Part shown: piece by piece, positions 37,573-52,000 of the stretch
Layout: each line of letters starts with the position of its first letter
Position numbering within the stretch: the first letter of the stretch is position 1
Source of the DNA: Rosellinia necatrix
Taxonomy: Eukaryota; Ascomycota; Sordariomycetes; Xylariales; Xylariaceae
Reading direction: 5' to 3'
Length of the DNA stretch: 64,000 nucleotides
Assembly: GCA_021209875.1 (NCBI GenBank)
Contig: JAGYVD010000006.1
Coordinates: forward strand, 3,658,001 to 3,722,000
Made by a program: the position numbers and the translations under genes
The notes under the pieces: generated by a model
What the model saw: the letters and a program-made list of their open reading frames with translations, nothing else
Databases searched by the model: none
What the model was told of the DNA's origin: nothing

Positions 37573-39094
37573 TCATGCCTTTTTCCGACCAAGGGCCTCG
37601 TCCCATGCGGTCCTCAGCTTCTCCAGCTCCTCCCAACATCGACGCCCGTCTGCCTCAAATTTGGTCCTTTGTTCCTTGGTAAGCGTGACGGCGTCCCACT
37701 TCCGGCCGATCGTCTTCCGTAGTGAGCCATCAGCGTCATCTAATCTAAGCGCCTCGGCATCCTCAATACGGCCCTCCCATCCCCAACCTTCAACCTCTGT
37801 CTTCTTCGGCGCTGCCCGGCCAGTACGTGTGACGCTTGATCCCCATTTGATATGTTGTGCCCCCAGGGCGTCCAATGTAGACTCGTCGGCTAGAGCGAGC
37901 CAGGATGTGGCACATGCACCCGGATATATGTCAACGGTATGCCAGGGGGAGCCACATAGACGTGACACGTGCATCGTAAGCCAATACCAAAAGTAAAGGA
38001 ACCAATTGAGCGGGAACATGGGCGTACAGACGATACCTGGATGAGAGACATAGAAGCGTGGCCTCACAGGCTTGTCGGCCACTGATGGCGCCTCGAAATA
38101 GGAAGCAGAGGCTTCTTGCACGCTCGGTATATCGGCCGTCAGGGAGATGAGATCGGAGATGCGTTTACTGCTTTCATAGGGAGCCATGTACCGGCTGGCC
38201 TGAAAGTCGTCGAAATCAAGGTGGTCACGACCTGCATCTATACTGCTGGTCCACACAACGCGAGCTGGCGCCTCACTCGCGTTTGCGCGGCTCATAAGTG
38301 GCAATAGTTCATGCGCAAGGACATAATGCCCGAAGATGTTGGCACAAAATACTTCAGCGAGTTCGGGAGGGGAGCTTTGCTTAGGGATATCAGCTCCGAG
38401 GAGCTTTTGCGAATCTAATATTACCGCTGGCAAGGCTTTTTTGAAGGATGGATATGTGGTAGACTGAACAAGCCCAACTGTGAAGATTTGGCTGGCAAAA
38501 CCTAGCCAATCGAGTCCTTCCCACCCTCCAAGGCCGGCGTTGAAGAGCGCGGCATCGATACGAGGTATCGTGACATCGTCGATGACGCCGGTTGGATCGG
38601 TCACCTTGCCATGAATCAGTTGGTCAGCGGCAGCATATACCGACCGAATATCGCATAGATCGAGCTGAATGCTCAATATATGGACCCTCGCAATGATTGT
38701 TTGCGGGTCATAGTTGGGCCCAAATCGAGCCTGGAGCTGTTTCGACGTGTGGGCGGTTTGGTGAAGAAGCTCCCGCAGAGCCAGCACGGTATCGCGAGAT
38801 TTAGTCTTCGAACGTGTTGTCGGTATCAAGATAAGGTGGGAAGAGGGCGGGCGCGAGGCGAGGAACTCGTCTACAATGCGCTGGCCAATGCCCACGCCAA
38901 CACCGCTATTGTTTTGATTAGTGAATCGCCCGATGTACTAGGTTCCACGGGCACGAGACATCATCATATTACGATGCCCCCCAGACGGTGACGATTATCT
39001 AGGGTATCAACAGCGGCACATACCTATTAGCCCCCGTTAGCAATACGAAATACAAGTCGTCGCTCGACGCTCCGGCCCACGGAGGAGATGGCAT
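37573..39094 (-). CDS. ERG27: 3-keto-steroid reductase (ergosterol biosynthesis)
   Basis: NADPH-dependent reduction of the C-3 ketone during C-4 demethylation of sterols, in the ER with Erg25, Erg26 and Erg28. Exons 39094-39024 and 38905-37573 give 467 aa. The Rossmann motif TGANSGVGVGIG spans the splice junction, so the intron is required. NAGLGGWEG and the SDR catalytic Tyr-Lys pair in YESSK follow, with VVWTSSID providing the Ser. A hydrophobic segment near NWFLYFWYWLTMHV would lie at the membrane. The length is in the usual range for filamentous fungi. It lies next to the PKS-NRPS 3' end on the same strand, but it is a core gene and probably marks the cluster border. Confidence 0.94.
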
Positions 39095-40057
39095 TGCAAT
39101 AAGCGGAAGGCTCGGGTATTGCGCCGATGCTGGCGGCTGTAGAATATCACAGGAATAGACAACAAACGGGTGGGAACCCCAGCAAACAACGAATTGTACA
39201 ATTTACAGCAAGTGAGCAGCTGGACCGTGGGGGCGTTCAGGACGGTTGGCATAGGCCAATTGATGTCAATCAAGACGAAATTCAGGCGGTGAGACAAGGC
39301 GGTATCAAGCTGCTACAAGCCGGCTCGGAGAGTGTATCGTGGGCGTTACCTAGCACAGACCTAGCACAGGCCTAGCACAACCAAATCTTGGCAGTTTTGC
39401 GGTGTTGACAAGCTTCTGTATCGTCTTACGAAGTCTAAATGTCTAGCTGCGATAAATAAAAGGTCGAATTTTATGTAGGTCCGAGATAGACAAGTGTAAG
39501 TAAGACACGAAAGTAAATCGAGATAGAGAATAGAGATAGTGCAATGCCGTGTTACCCAGTGTGTTACATTTAGCATGTACCTGCACTTTCAGAACCCGAT
39601 AACCTGTCACCACCCCTCCTCGGACCCCCACTTAGCCCCCCCTCCTCCCCCCAAGACTCTCGGAAAAGGGATTCGTACTCCTTGCTAAGTTTAACGGCTA
39701 TATCTGCCTACCTAGGTAGCTCACGCTCTCTATGCTAAGCATACTCGTTTAATTTGAAAGCCTTTGGCTCATACAACTTGCCAATGTCACGGCAGGCACA
39801 ATCGAAGAATCAAAGCATTCTAATATCCCTCTGTTGACTTAACGATACTTGACAAAAAAGAGGAAAAGAAGCCGGGGCAATGAAGTCCATACAAAGGCTC
39901 GGGCCATCGTGACTGACCTCTATTCTGACCTCTATTCTGACCTCTATTCTTGGCATAGATGCACTACAGACTACATCGCCGCGAGTTATCACGCTCTCTG
40001 TGAGAACTTACCACCACTAGACAGCTGTGCCTAGAAAGCGTAAACCATCTTCTTACA
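39095..40057. other. Intergenic between ERG27 and PKS-NRPS
   Basis: Holds the ERG27 promoter and the 3' end of the PKS-NRPS gene. A 12-bp tandem repeat lies at 39913-39948. A short CTACCTAGGTAG palindrome occurs near 39708-39720. No gene seen. Confidence 0.55.
39913..39948 (+). repeat. Three exact copies of a 12-bp repeat
   Basis: CTGACCTCTATT occurs three times head to tail without mismatch, followed by a partial fourth copy, about 110 bp beyond the PKS-NRPS stop codon. Confidence 0.9.
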
Positions 40058-43000
40058 CTACTCGGCCGACCCAAGACTCTGCAAGGCAGCGACTACCCAT
40101 GGGTGCATGCCTATCTTGCTCGCCCTTTGTGTCCACTCACCTATCTCCAACTCTTCAACCTCGTTGTGTGCTTCCTCCGCGTCTGTTTCCTGTTCGTGGT
40201 TCCCTTGTTGTCCGGCGATGTTGCTGCCTTCCTCGCCCAAATTATCACCTATCAGCGGCGGCCAGCTGCGGACGTTGTCCATCGCGAGTTCCACGCCGCC
40301 TATATGATGAAGGTATTGTATTTCATGACAAGACCGCTTTACCGCGGCAGTCGAGACATCTCTCTGCTCGATCTTGTTGAATGGGGGAGGATGCGGCTGC
40401 TGTTCATCAACACCCGTCAACCATTGACCAGAAGGCGTGGGTGGGGGCGACGGTGACCTCGAAATCGTATCTACGACGGCGTTTACGACTGTTTGCAGAG
40501 GTACAAGGTCTATGGCACCTTGCAGGCGACCAGGGTCAAGCATCGGCACTGCGGACAAGCGCGACGAGTAATACCGCACATTGTGAATTAGCTCCGAGCC
40601 CGGACCGGCACCAGGAAGAAGCTCGATCAAGCCCGGCCGGTGGATGTAAACGGGCCAAGACTTGTTGAAATGGGCATGTAAGCGCTCGAGAAAGGCTTCG
40701 CTGGCCCACTTCGAGGCAACGTATTCCTGGCCAACTCTGGATGCGCCGGCTACAGACAACTGAGGCGTGTGCACCGCCACTGATACCGGATGGAACACGG
40801 AGGCGTCCCTGTCAGGCACCGCAGCCGCGATGATGCCGCCTACAGAGAGGGTGGAGATGTAGTGAATCGGCACCATCCGGCCAGCGCCCGCACTCATCCC
40901 CGCCAGCTGTTTCGTCGATTGCACGTTCTGTGCGTAGAGGGTCGAGTACGACTTCATGAGTGACGTGTCCGCGCCGTTGTGGATGATGAAGTCGACTTCG
41001 GACATGATAGCCTGCGCCTCTCTCTCTGAAAGACCAAGACGTGGTAGACCAAGGTCTCCTCCACTCACAGAGACCTTATCAATCCGCATCATCTCTTTGA
41101 CATTCTGCCGCGCAATGTCGCGTACGGCAACACAGTGAACTCGCTTCACATTCTGATCCGCCACCAAAGCCTCCAAGAGAGCCCGCCCAAGGTAACCGGT
41201 GGAGCCAGTAAGAAGTACCACGGTGCCTTGTGCATTGGTCCTCTCGTGGGATGGAATCAACTTCCCCTTTTCGAGTTCTCGTAAGGACCGAGGCAGCTCC
41301 GTTTCAATTTCCCAATTGACCTCACCCACCGAACTGGTAGACTCTAGGGGTTGGCTCACGTTGTCGATAACGTGTGCCATTGCGGCTAGCGTACTGGACT
41401 CAAAGAGACGCACGAAAGGCACCTCGACGGCGAAGGCATTCTTCATATCCACCTGCAGGCGGAGCAGCAACAAGGAATTACCCCCTACGTGGAAGAAGTC
41501 TGTCTCGGGCGTGATGTCCCGACTGGTGTCATCAGTGTGACCTGGTAGAACCTTAGACCAGATACCGGCTAGTTTATTCATGATTATGATCATCTCTGTC
41601 CGGTCCACTACTGTAGTAGGCGCATCAAAGCCGCCGGCTAGAGGCAGCGTTGAAGCTGCTCGTCTATCGAGCTTGCCTGACACAGTCATGGGAAGCGCAG
41701 ATACGGGTATGATCATTGCTGGCAGCATATACAAGGGCAACCTCGTCTTTAAGCGTGACTGGATTAGCCTCGTTATGTCGCGAGGATTCCGCTGCTGCGG
41801 GTGAGTTTGATCCAAGACGATATGAGCAATCAGGTTATCCGTTATCTCGTGTCTCTCGTCTGATGACTGCCTGACCGAGACCATGACTTGAAGCAGGGTT
41901 CCGCCGGATGCTTCTAGAATGACATTCTCGATCTCGAGCAGATCGATGCGAATTCCACGCAGCTTGATTTGGGTGCTCCCTGATATCCGACCCTCAACGA
42001 CGAGTGTCCCGTCTTCTTGCCAGCGGCCCATATCGCCAGTCCTGTGCATCAAGTCTCTCCCGGCGAAAGGATCCACGACAAAATGATAGGCAGTCTGGTC
42101 AGGTTGGTTGAGGTAGCCAAGCCCAACACCTGCTCCGCCAATGTATATCTCCCCTTGGACTCCGGACGGAACAAGCCGTAGCTGGGCATCGAGTACGTAG
42201 ATCGTGTAGTTGGGTAAGGGCCTCCCGGCAGGGACAGGCCCCTCAGAGTTCAACACGTGAGAGAATCGGTATGATACTTCCCCAGCTGTGGCCGTGAGCG
42301 ACGTTTCCGTAGGGCCGTATAGGTTGTAGAGGCGGAGATCGTGGCCTTCCAAGGCCGAGAACTGCTTTAAAAGAGACTTTGGAATCGCCTCCCCGGCACA
42401 GAACGCTGTCTTCCAAACATTGGGCTCGAGAAGCTCTGCTTTGCCATAATGAAGCCAAGTGGCATACTCGAGAGGCGTGGCGCACGTAAACGAGATCTGG
42501 TTTCGTACTATGCTCCTAGCGATCTCATTCGCATCGCCGCGCTGCTGTCGTGAGGCGAGGTGAAGTTGGCCGCCGAAACATAGCGCTGTTAGTATTTGGA
42601 CGAGGGAGAGGTCGAACATGGGTGATGTCTGTTGGAGAACCGATTCAAATCCGATGTCATATAGCGCAGGGATGTGCTCCGCCCAGTTGCGAAGGCCTTC
42701 GTGCTTCAGGACGACGCCCTTCGGCACGGCCGTTGTCCCGCTGGTGTATAGTACGGCAGCGGCACTTGCTGGTGTGCCAACTACCAGCGGCGGCACATGC
42801 GATACTGACCGCTCTAGAATCGACACATCGATAAGGCTTGTCGTCTCTACAGGTAAGCTATTTGCGAGTTCCCTGGTTTCGGGTCCTATAAGTATCCGGG
42901 TCGGTTGGCAATCGCGGACAATAGTGGCCAGTCTGGTCTCCGGCATGCCGGGGTCCAGGGGTACATATATGGCCCCTATGCGCATGATACCTAACATTGA

Positions 43001-46000
43001 GGCTATGAATCCTATAGTGGGTTCTTGAAGGACGGCAACCATTGAGCCCGGGAGTACTTGCGACGCTTTCAGTTCGGTAGCTATGGCAGACGCGTAGGCC
43101 AGCAGCTCTTTGTATGTGATTGTTGCGTCGTTTTTGGTGATCGCGGGTTCGTTCGCCCGCAGATTGGCCATTTGGTCTATGCGATGGACGATAGTTTCCG
43201 GCCACTTTGTTTCATATGACTCCCCTACGACTGTCAGCACTTCTCTTTCATGGATGCAGGAAAATTAAGCTTGATTGATTACCTTGGCTGAATCTCTCGC
43301 TTCTAGCGAGTTCTGTCTGTCGAAATATGCACGGCTCATCCAGGCGTACGTTAGTGACAGCAGAAAAGGCTCGTAATAATAGTTCGTAACTCGTGGCCAG
43401 CTTGTCGGTTTCAGCAGCGCCATAGAGATCTTTACGCGTCCGGAACGTCAGAACCGGGTCACCATGGGGGATGTCCACAATTTCAAGGTAGATGTCGTAT
43501 GGCAATTTTACCTCCACTCCCATGAAATGAAGCTCGGCGTCATCTCCCCACGCCATCTTTTCGCCCTGACCCTGTCGATAATTAATACAACACTGGAATA
43601 CAGGTGGGTGTGTCGCGGATCTCGGGATCTCGTTTCTGGAAGTGAGGCGGATCAGTATGCGTCACGGTCAAGTCAAGGCTAGAAAGTAAACATACTCGCT
43701 GAGTAGAATTTGCAATGGCAGGTTGGAGTGAGGCTGAGCCGTGTAGTGACAGGCTCGAACATTGCGCAATAGAGTTCCAAATTCATCCGAGGAGCTAGCC
43801 TTGAGTCTCAGAGGCAGGAAATTGACGAAGGGGCCAATGACTTCCGCGGCCTCTACGGGTCGATTGGCATCGGCAACGCCAATTGCTATGTCATCAGCAC
43901 CGTCGGCGTATCGTAATATGAGAGCTCTGAGGACAGCAAGGTAGAAATGAAAGGGTGTCGCCCGATGCTGCCGGCATATAGTTCGAATTCCGGCCTTCGT
44001 CTCAACGTCGATCCGCAAAGTGACCTTCTCATTCTCGTAAGCTACCAAGGGCTTCCGTTTCGTAACGGTGGACAATCCGAGAATAGGCAGAGGGGGTGGT
44101 GGTGGCGTTAGCTGATCTCGCCAGAACCGTAGAGTATTTTCGAACCCACCCTTTTCGTACTCAAGATGCTGTTGTTCAGAGTATTGTGAAAATTGGATCT
44201 CTTCCGGACGGTGATGTGGGCGGAGGTACTGGCGAAGAACCTCGGCCAGAAAGATCTGAGTTGCCTGGCCGTCTAAAACCAGGGGTAGGAGGCCAACGAT
44301 GAGCCAATGCTCGTGCGACGAGCGCGAGAGAAGGATGGCGCGAAGCGTGTCCCCTCGCCTCACATCATATACATGATCTTGCATCGCCTTGAGTACTGCC
44401 GACACCTCGTCTTCATTCTGTATCTCCCGACATTGTAGGGCCAGCGGACTCCTAGACATGATCCCCTGTAACGGCCTTCCTTCCTGCTCAATAAAGCACG
44501 TTTGGAAGATCTGATACTGCCGGCCAACGGCGGTTACGGCGGCCTTCAGGTTCTCTTTCCGGATCTCCCCAGTCAACCGCGCCCACATAGTATGATTCAA
44601 ACTCGTCTTATCTTTGATGTATCCCAAGACGTACCAGAATAGTTCTTGGGTAAACGATAACCTGTAAGACTCTAATACAGTGGGGTCGGGGTAAACAGGA
44701 AGCAGCGAGTTTTTATCCGTGTCAGCATCCAATGCAGTGGGCAGATTCCTAGGCTCACTGTTCAAGTGATGGCTAACTGGGTTGGTGTCTGGTTTGATTT
44801 CACTCAAGGTAAAGTAGCTGGAATTAGGCTGATCGGATAGGCTGGACTCTGAATCACTAATGTTCGCCGGAAGTAGAGAGCCATCTGGCGAAGTAGGAGG
44901 AGAGGAGTTGAGATCGAATAGCGGCGTCATGTTGTGAGGAATCGACTCTGTGGTTATTGTGACCAATTCAGATATAGTCACACCACCGAGAATCTTCAGG
45001 GTGGGAACGTTCACTTTCAAAGTTTGAAACAGCCAAGTTCGGATTTCTGTTGCCAGGAGCGAATCGATCCCCATTTCGTCCAGGCGCATGCGCCCGAGGC
45101 TGTCTGCACTTCGCTGGCCGATCTCGAGTTGGAATAGCGTACATATTTTAAGGATGACAGCCTCCTGGATCACTTGATGCAGCTGGGCCACCGATTCAGA
45201 TTGGGCAATCCGTTTGTGGAGAGGTACGATGTTGGACGGGTTACTCGCATGGGCTGCCTTCTCTTCTCGCTTGCTACTCATGACAAAGTGGCTCATGATA
45301 GGATCTGACTTCCAGTTGGGTGGATGATCCTCATTGTCATGGATCCTTCGAATCCCAGTGTAGATGCCAGCCGCTTCATGCGAGAACCGCCGGCTAGCGG
45401 CCACACCTTCAGCAAAGATTTTATGGACGTCGGATTCCGAGAGTGGGATGAACCCTCCCTGCCTCATGACGGAACCGTCAAACGTGGAGTTGTATCCGTT
45501 CTGGGTAATGACGCCCACTCCATGGACGGCACCTATATGGATGACTGAAGCTGCTAGGCCTCGCTCGCGTCTTTGCTGTGTAAGAGCGGCCATGAACATG
45601 TTGGCAGCGGAATAGTTTGCCTGTCCAGGATTGCCGACCAGGCTGACTGCGGACGAGAAGGAGACGAAAAAGTCCAAAGAGTCATCCTGAAAAAGCTCAT
45701 TGAGATGCACGCTTCCCTCCACCTTGGGATCCGTACACTCCACAAAGTCTTGCAGCGACATATTCTGGACTGCTACATCACGAAGGACCATGGCTCCCTG
45801 TGCGACACCTCCAAAGGCGGGCATCGTTGAGCAGCTTTCGTTAAACAGTGCCACGACTTGGTCTTTCTGCACGAGGTCACACTCAGAAACCTTGATTACG
45901 GCCCCGGAAGCACTCATGGTGTCCAGCCATGATTGTTCGATCCTTGGGTTTCGGCTTGAGAGGATGAAATATCGAGCACCACGGCCCACCATCCATTCAC

Positions 46001-49000
46001 AGAGTGATCGACCAAGCCCTCCAGTGAGGCCGGCCAACCAGTATGTTTTCCAGCCACTAAATGTGACGAGTGAGTCAATAGGTTGCAGCTGGACCGGCGC
46101 GTCGGAAATAGAGGTGAAGTCAACGACTGCAAGCGGCGATGGCCTGTCGCCCTCAATCAAAGTCTGGATGGGTATTACCGGCACGCCGCATCGACTCTTG
46201 TCCTCTCCATTGCTCAGAAATTGCGAAACCTCAAGCGCTGCTTGGGACAAACGGTCACCAATCCTAGAGGAATGAGCCAGGGAGGGTGTCCAGGCCTCCT
46301 CCGCAAATAACGAGGTCCGGGAGTACTGTCTACAAGAAACCGGAAGCTTGGAACGAATGCGGTCTCCGGTGGTTTCCGGGCCCTCTTGAGTTCCGAAATC
46401 GAGAAAGGCGGATGTGTTCGAAGGCAACAGGCGATCCAATACGCGATCCGGGGTAAGTGGATGAATTGGTACCCAGCCGTGACCCCTATCACTGCGGTCG
46501 TCTAACCCGGCCGTGACAACGATGCATACTCGCGCCAGCTCCGCCTTCGCCGATAGTATCTTGACAAATTCAACTTCAGGTTCATGCACCAGGACCGTGT
46601 CGCCTGGAACTAAGTGATCCAAAACTCTAGAGATGAGAATGTGGTAGGCAACCAAGACTAAGAAACGGGATTCAGAACCTGGTCTGACTCTAGCATTGGT
46701 CATGAGGCTCGGTAAGATAGCAGCGTGACGAGTGCATGCGGATGACAGAGCAACAAACCGCTCCGATGAGCCTCGCTGTACGCCAAGCGTGAGGAACATG
46801 CAGCTGGGCTCGTCAACTCTGACAGCAGGCAGGAGAGTATGGGTAGTCAGCAACTGCGTGCTTGTTTCATCGCGCTGACGGTTATCGGGTCTTGCCTGTC
46901 GAAGAGCATATCCAGAAGGCTCCTTAACCAACACGAGATCGTGATGTCTAGTAGACGGCCGAGACACGATCGGGCGCCTGACACAATTGTACCGATTATT
47001 CATCTCATCGCACATTACCAACCGTGGGATCAACGCTAGGTTTGACTTGCTTAGCACTATCTCACGCTCGATTGTGATACGAAGTTCGCTCGAACTCCGC
47101 CATGACGTTGCAGCGTTGTGCCTCAGAAGGGCCTTGGCGATAAACTCTGCGTCCAGCGTGTCCAGGTCTTCGACATCCAAGAATAGATAGTCTAGGGTTG
47201 GGACTTCTCTGATCGCCGAGCGCACCAGTCCAAGCATCATATTGGCGTGAGGGTTGTCAGCGCGTCGGCCATGAGTGACCCAGATGAACAACCCTGTCTC
47301 TAGCAATAAGGATTTAACAGCATGCCAACCTGCGCTATCGATTCTTGGCTCGAAGACGGGAGAGTCAACATCAGCTAAACTCAAGACCACAGTGTCTCGG
47401 GAGAGGTTGACATGGTCAACGTCAGCGAGTGTGGTGATGCTCGTCACAGTCTCACAGTACAGACCGAGCATAGACTTCAGGGATGACAATATTGCATTTG
47501 TTCTCGGGCTTCTTCCGCCCACTAAGAGCAGGTGCCGAATGGCTACTTCGGGATTCGGAGCGGTTGATGGGGATAAAGGATCACGAAGAACTGCAATCCT
47601 CTCGTCAACGGCTTGGGAAACGAAGACCGTGAGTTGAGATTGCTCCGGCGTCTCGGGCGTAAAAGTATCGCAGCCGGAAAAGCCCGAGCCGCGCAATAGC
47701 CTGTCCCAATCTGCGATGCTGGCGCCCGGGTTCAACACACGCCCTTCGCCGGAACCAACCCACCACCCTGGAAAGGCTCCAAATACCACCCCGGTGGAAG
47801 GGTGGGTTGACGGCAGTACCTCGAGGACTATCAAATATCCGCCAGGCCTCAGCAACTGTCGGCAATTGCGCAGACTTTGCCCGAGAGACGGTGTGGCGTG
47901 CAGCACGAGCGAAGCGATGACCACATCATATGCACCTCTGGCAAAACCCTGTGCGCCCGGCTCCTGGGAAACATCGAAGGGCTTAAAGCTCGCCTTGGGC
48001 TGTTGGTCTCCCAAAATATCCCGAGCTGCGTGGAAGAAACCAGTCGAGAGATCGGTAAATGTATACGAGCCGAACGTGGGACCAATTTCAGACAAAATCG
48101 CCTTCGTAGTGGCGCCTGTGCCGGCGCCGACCTCGAAGATATCCATGCATGGATATCGGTGTGATATTTGCTTGACCACCCGGGCAACGCAGCTGACATA
48201 CTTGTCCGCCCCCAGGCCTTTCGAGTATGCGCCGGCTAAGATGTTGTCTTGCATTCCCAGCTCGATGGGGAGCACGCGACCTTGGACGATATCCGTCAGG
48301 CCATAGCCGAATGTCTTGAGGAGTCTCACTTCGACGACATCTGCATACTGCCCGCACACAGCAGAAATGTCCCCGTCTCGGTCGTGTTCCCATTCTGGCT
48401 TCCAGAGCGGAAGCTGCTTGTTTCGGGCTTGGGTGACGACATGAGCAGCGAAATCGAACAGATGCTTGTACGGCCCTTGCGATCGACTGGGGTGATCAGT
48501 GGGAGTGTCGCGCAACAGTTTCCGTAGAAAAAACCCCGCCAGGCGCTCGAGCGTCTCCATTATATGGCTTGGATGGGGTGTTTCCTTGCCACGCGATATC
48601 GCGCCGACGCTGTCGCAGACTTCCTCCAGGGAGACCTGGGCGTCTGGGTCTAGGAGGCCCCAAGTGAGTGTAGAAAAGACCTCGCGGTCGTCACCTGCCC
48701 TTGGTTTTGATAGTGGGATGCATTCAAGCCCCTGAACCTGGACCACGGCGTTGCCTTCGCTCTCCATATATATATCCACGTCGCCACGTACCGCCGACGT
48801 TCCGCAGGGGAGAAACGAGTCGAACAGCAGCCCGCGATCCCCCTCTACCGCGGCGCACATGCTCGGGTTCACGCTTACTTTTCGGATGCGACGCGGCACC
48901 TGCGTGGTCCAGAGCGCGCCGTCCCCCGGTGCCGCGTAAGCGAGGAAGATCGACTGGAATGCCGAATCAAGCATGGCTGGGTGGAAGAGGTATGGCGACT

Positions 49001-52000
49001 GCTCCGTATTGGCGATGGATCCGGTTGCGAAGCCGAGTTTTCTTTCCAGGTCATGAAGAGCCATAAACGGGCCATCATAGTGATATTCGAGCCCCCGGAG
49101 TGAGCTGTAGAATTGATCGTGGCTCACCTTGATCAAGTTTGACGGTCGCGGGGGTCTGGGAGGCAAGGCACAGCGACTCTGTGTGCCTGGTGAGATCCGC
49201 AGGCGACCGGAGGCGTAGAGACTTAACTGACTGCCCTCCGATCTCTGAGTTATTGCCGCGTTGCACTTGAAGGAGCTTTCGATAGAGCCCCACGAATTCC
49301 GGGATATATTGGATAGGTTGAAGACGACTTCAACGCTAGAGTCTTCGGTTTCAAACATTAGTGCGCGCTCAATGTCAAGGTCTAATATCTCAACCAAGGA
49401 AACATCTTGGTCTCCAGATGCCAAGATTCCCGCTTCTAGTGCCATAATAACATAACCAGCAGCCGGAAACACAAGTTGGCCTTGCAGTCTGTGACCGGTG
49501 AGCCAGGGAGATTCAGACGGGCTCAGAATATGGCGCCATTGCATGTCTGTATTAGTACTGCTAGGTAGTAGATGTCCAAGCAATCCGTGTGCCGGTCCTG
49601 GGCGGTTCAAATAAGCGCGCAAGCATCTGGTTTCATGCCAATAGTGTTCCGAATGGTCCCAAGCATAACTTGGAAGCCCCTTTAGGAGCCGACAAGGCGT
49701 GTTGTTTGTCAAAAATCGGTCATAACCCGTTAAATCAACATTGTGCGGCAGGCGTGTCCAGATATACCCGAGACTCTCAGCGAAAGTCTCGATGGCCGAA
49801 CGCCCGCGATATAAGGGACTCGTGTATGGAATCTCGCTGAGAGTCTGTAATACGGGGCTCCTCAGGGCGGGATGCGGTCCGATCTCAATAGCCAAGTCGA
49901 ACCGCCCCTTAGATTCGGACGCTGCTTGAATAGCTTGCATGAAGAGAACCGGATTCACCATGTTGCGATCCCAATAGTCATCGTCCGCGCCATCTCTCAC
50001 GGTCATTTCCCGCCCATACACAGTCGAGAACCAGGCACACTGACTAGCGGCGCTGTTTCGAGCACATATATTCAGCAACCTCAATGATTCTCGATATGAT
50101 GCCGAGCATGGCGTCATGTGGTGAGAATGATACGCCCGATCCACCTTGAGAAGACGGGCAAACTTTCCTTCATCTTCTAGAATGATTTGGATTGTCTCGA
50201 TGGCATCGCGATTACCAGATATAGTAAGACTCGCCGGGGAGTTGACAGCCGCGATACAGACCTGGCCACGAAACTCGGGTTCGCTGCACAGTTCCTGAAG
50301 GTCTTCTACAATACCTTCCACGGCCAGCATAGATCCTTTCTGCGCATTGGGTCCACCTGCGAGGAGCGAGTGAAGCCCTCGATAGTATGCGATACAAATG
50401 GCGTCGTCAGACGAAATCCAGCCGGCAGCATAGGCCGCCGCGATCTCTCCCGAGGAATGGCCCACGACGGCGGTCAGCTTTACTCCGGCAGCCCTAAGAA
50501 GCTCAACCTGGAGGATCTGGACCGCTGTACAGAGAGGCTGTGAAATGGTGGATTCGTTAATACGGGATGTGGAGGCGTCTCGCGCAAGTTCTTCGATTAA
50601 TGACCATTGCGGAGGATCGGGAAGCCGTGATAGCCGGTCTTCAAGCCGTCTTATGATATTTCGAGCGCTTGAAGAGCTTGCGACTAGCTCATATCCCATC
50701 TGAGCCCATTGAGCTCCCTGGCCAGTGAACACACCCAGAACCTTGGGCTCGGGTGCTTCCGGGCTTCGGCGCACGATGTTGGAACGGAAGTATGCCTCGA
50801 TATCCTTCCGGGCATCTTGTATTTCTTCGATTAACCGAGCGCGCAAATTCGCTATCGAGCTCGCCGAAATGGCTGTGGCTACCTGTAACCGCGACCTCCG
50901 CGCATATAAGGTGTGTGCAAGGTCCCGAGCGTTGATCGAGTTGTCATCTATGGTATGCAAGTGCTCGGAAAGCCTAGTCATACAAGATAACAAAGAGGTT
51001 CCAGAAGCGGCTGATATTACAAAGGGGATAAATATTGGAAGTGGTATTAGATTTGGTTTAGGACTTGATGATTCGAGAGGCTTGTAAGCTTCGAGTATGG
51101 CGTGCGCGTTGGCACCACCAAAGCCGAAACTGGGGAAAGAAGACGTCAGCATCACATGGAACTCGGATGTACCCCCTGTCTTTTACATGTGTATGAATCC
51201 CACTTACCTGTTTACGCTCACGCGCCGCACACTAGCGTCCGTAAGGGCAGGCCAAGCCATGGCCTGTGTAGGGATGTGAAGCTGCGTATAGAACGGGAGG
51301 ATTCGGGGGTTGAGCGTTTCGAAAAGGAGGTTGGGTGGGATAGACCCGTGCTGCAGGGCCAACGACGCCTTAAGAAGGCCGGCCAGGCCAGCCGAGCCTT
51401 CAGTATGGCCAATGACGGTCTTGATACTCCCGACAAGCATCTTCCTCGCCTGTTTGGTGCCATTACGTTCCGCAGCTTGGTCCTCCGGGAAGAAGACGGA
51501 GCTGATGGCCTCGGCTTCTATCGGATCGCCGGCTTGCGTTCCTGTCCCGTGAGCCTCGAAGAACTGTGGGTGGTCTACGGGATTTGATGGGTCGAGGCCA
51601 GCTCGACGGTAGCAACGGCGCATTAGGTCTGCCTGAGATGTGGCACTGGGCCTGATACAAAGAAACATGTCAGTTTGCGCACAAGCCCAGCATACCTAAG
51701 AGGGTCTCGCTCACATCGTGATTCCAGGCGTTTTGCCATCTGTGTTGATTTCGGTTTGGCGGATGACACATTCAATGTGGTCGCCATCGGCTTCGGCATC
51801 CGCCAATCGCTTGAGAACCACGGCCGCAATGCCCTCGCCCCTGGCGTATCCCTTGGCGTCGGCATCCCACATCCGAGAGCGGCCATCTGTTGACAGCATC
51901 TGCAGTTTGCTTTCCGAAATGAAAGGGTTAGGCCCCAGCAAAAGGTTAACGCCTGCCGCAATGGCGACCCGAGATCCCCCAGTTCGAAGCTGCTGAATGG

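Noticed and set aside
40066..40127. A GTGAGT...TTGCAG pair near the 3' end of the PKS-NRPS looks like a last intron.
   Set aside because: Reading through gives [19 protein letters not shown], which resembles the usual C-terminal helix of R domains; splicing would replace it with a few unrelated residues.
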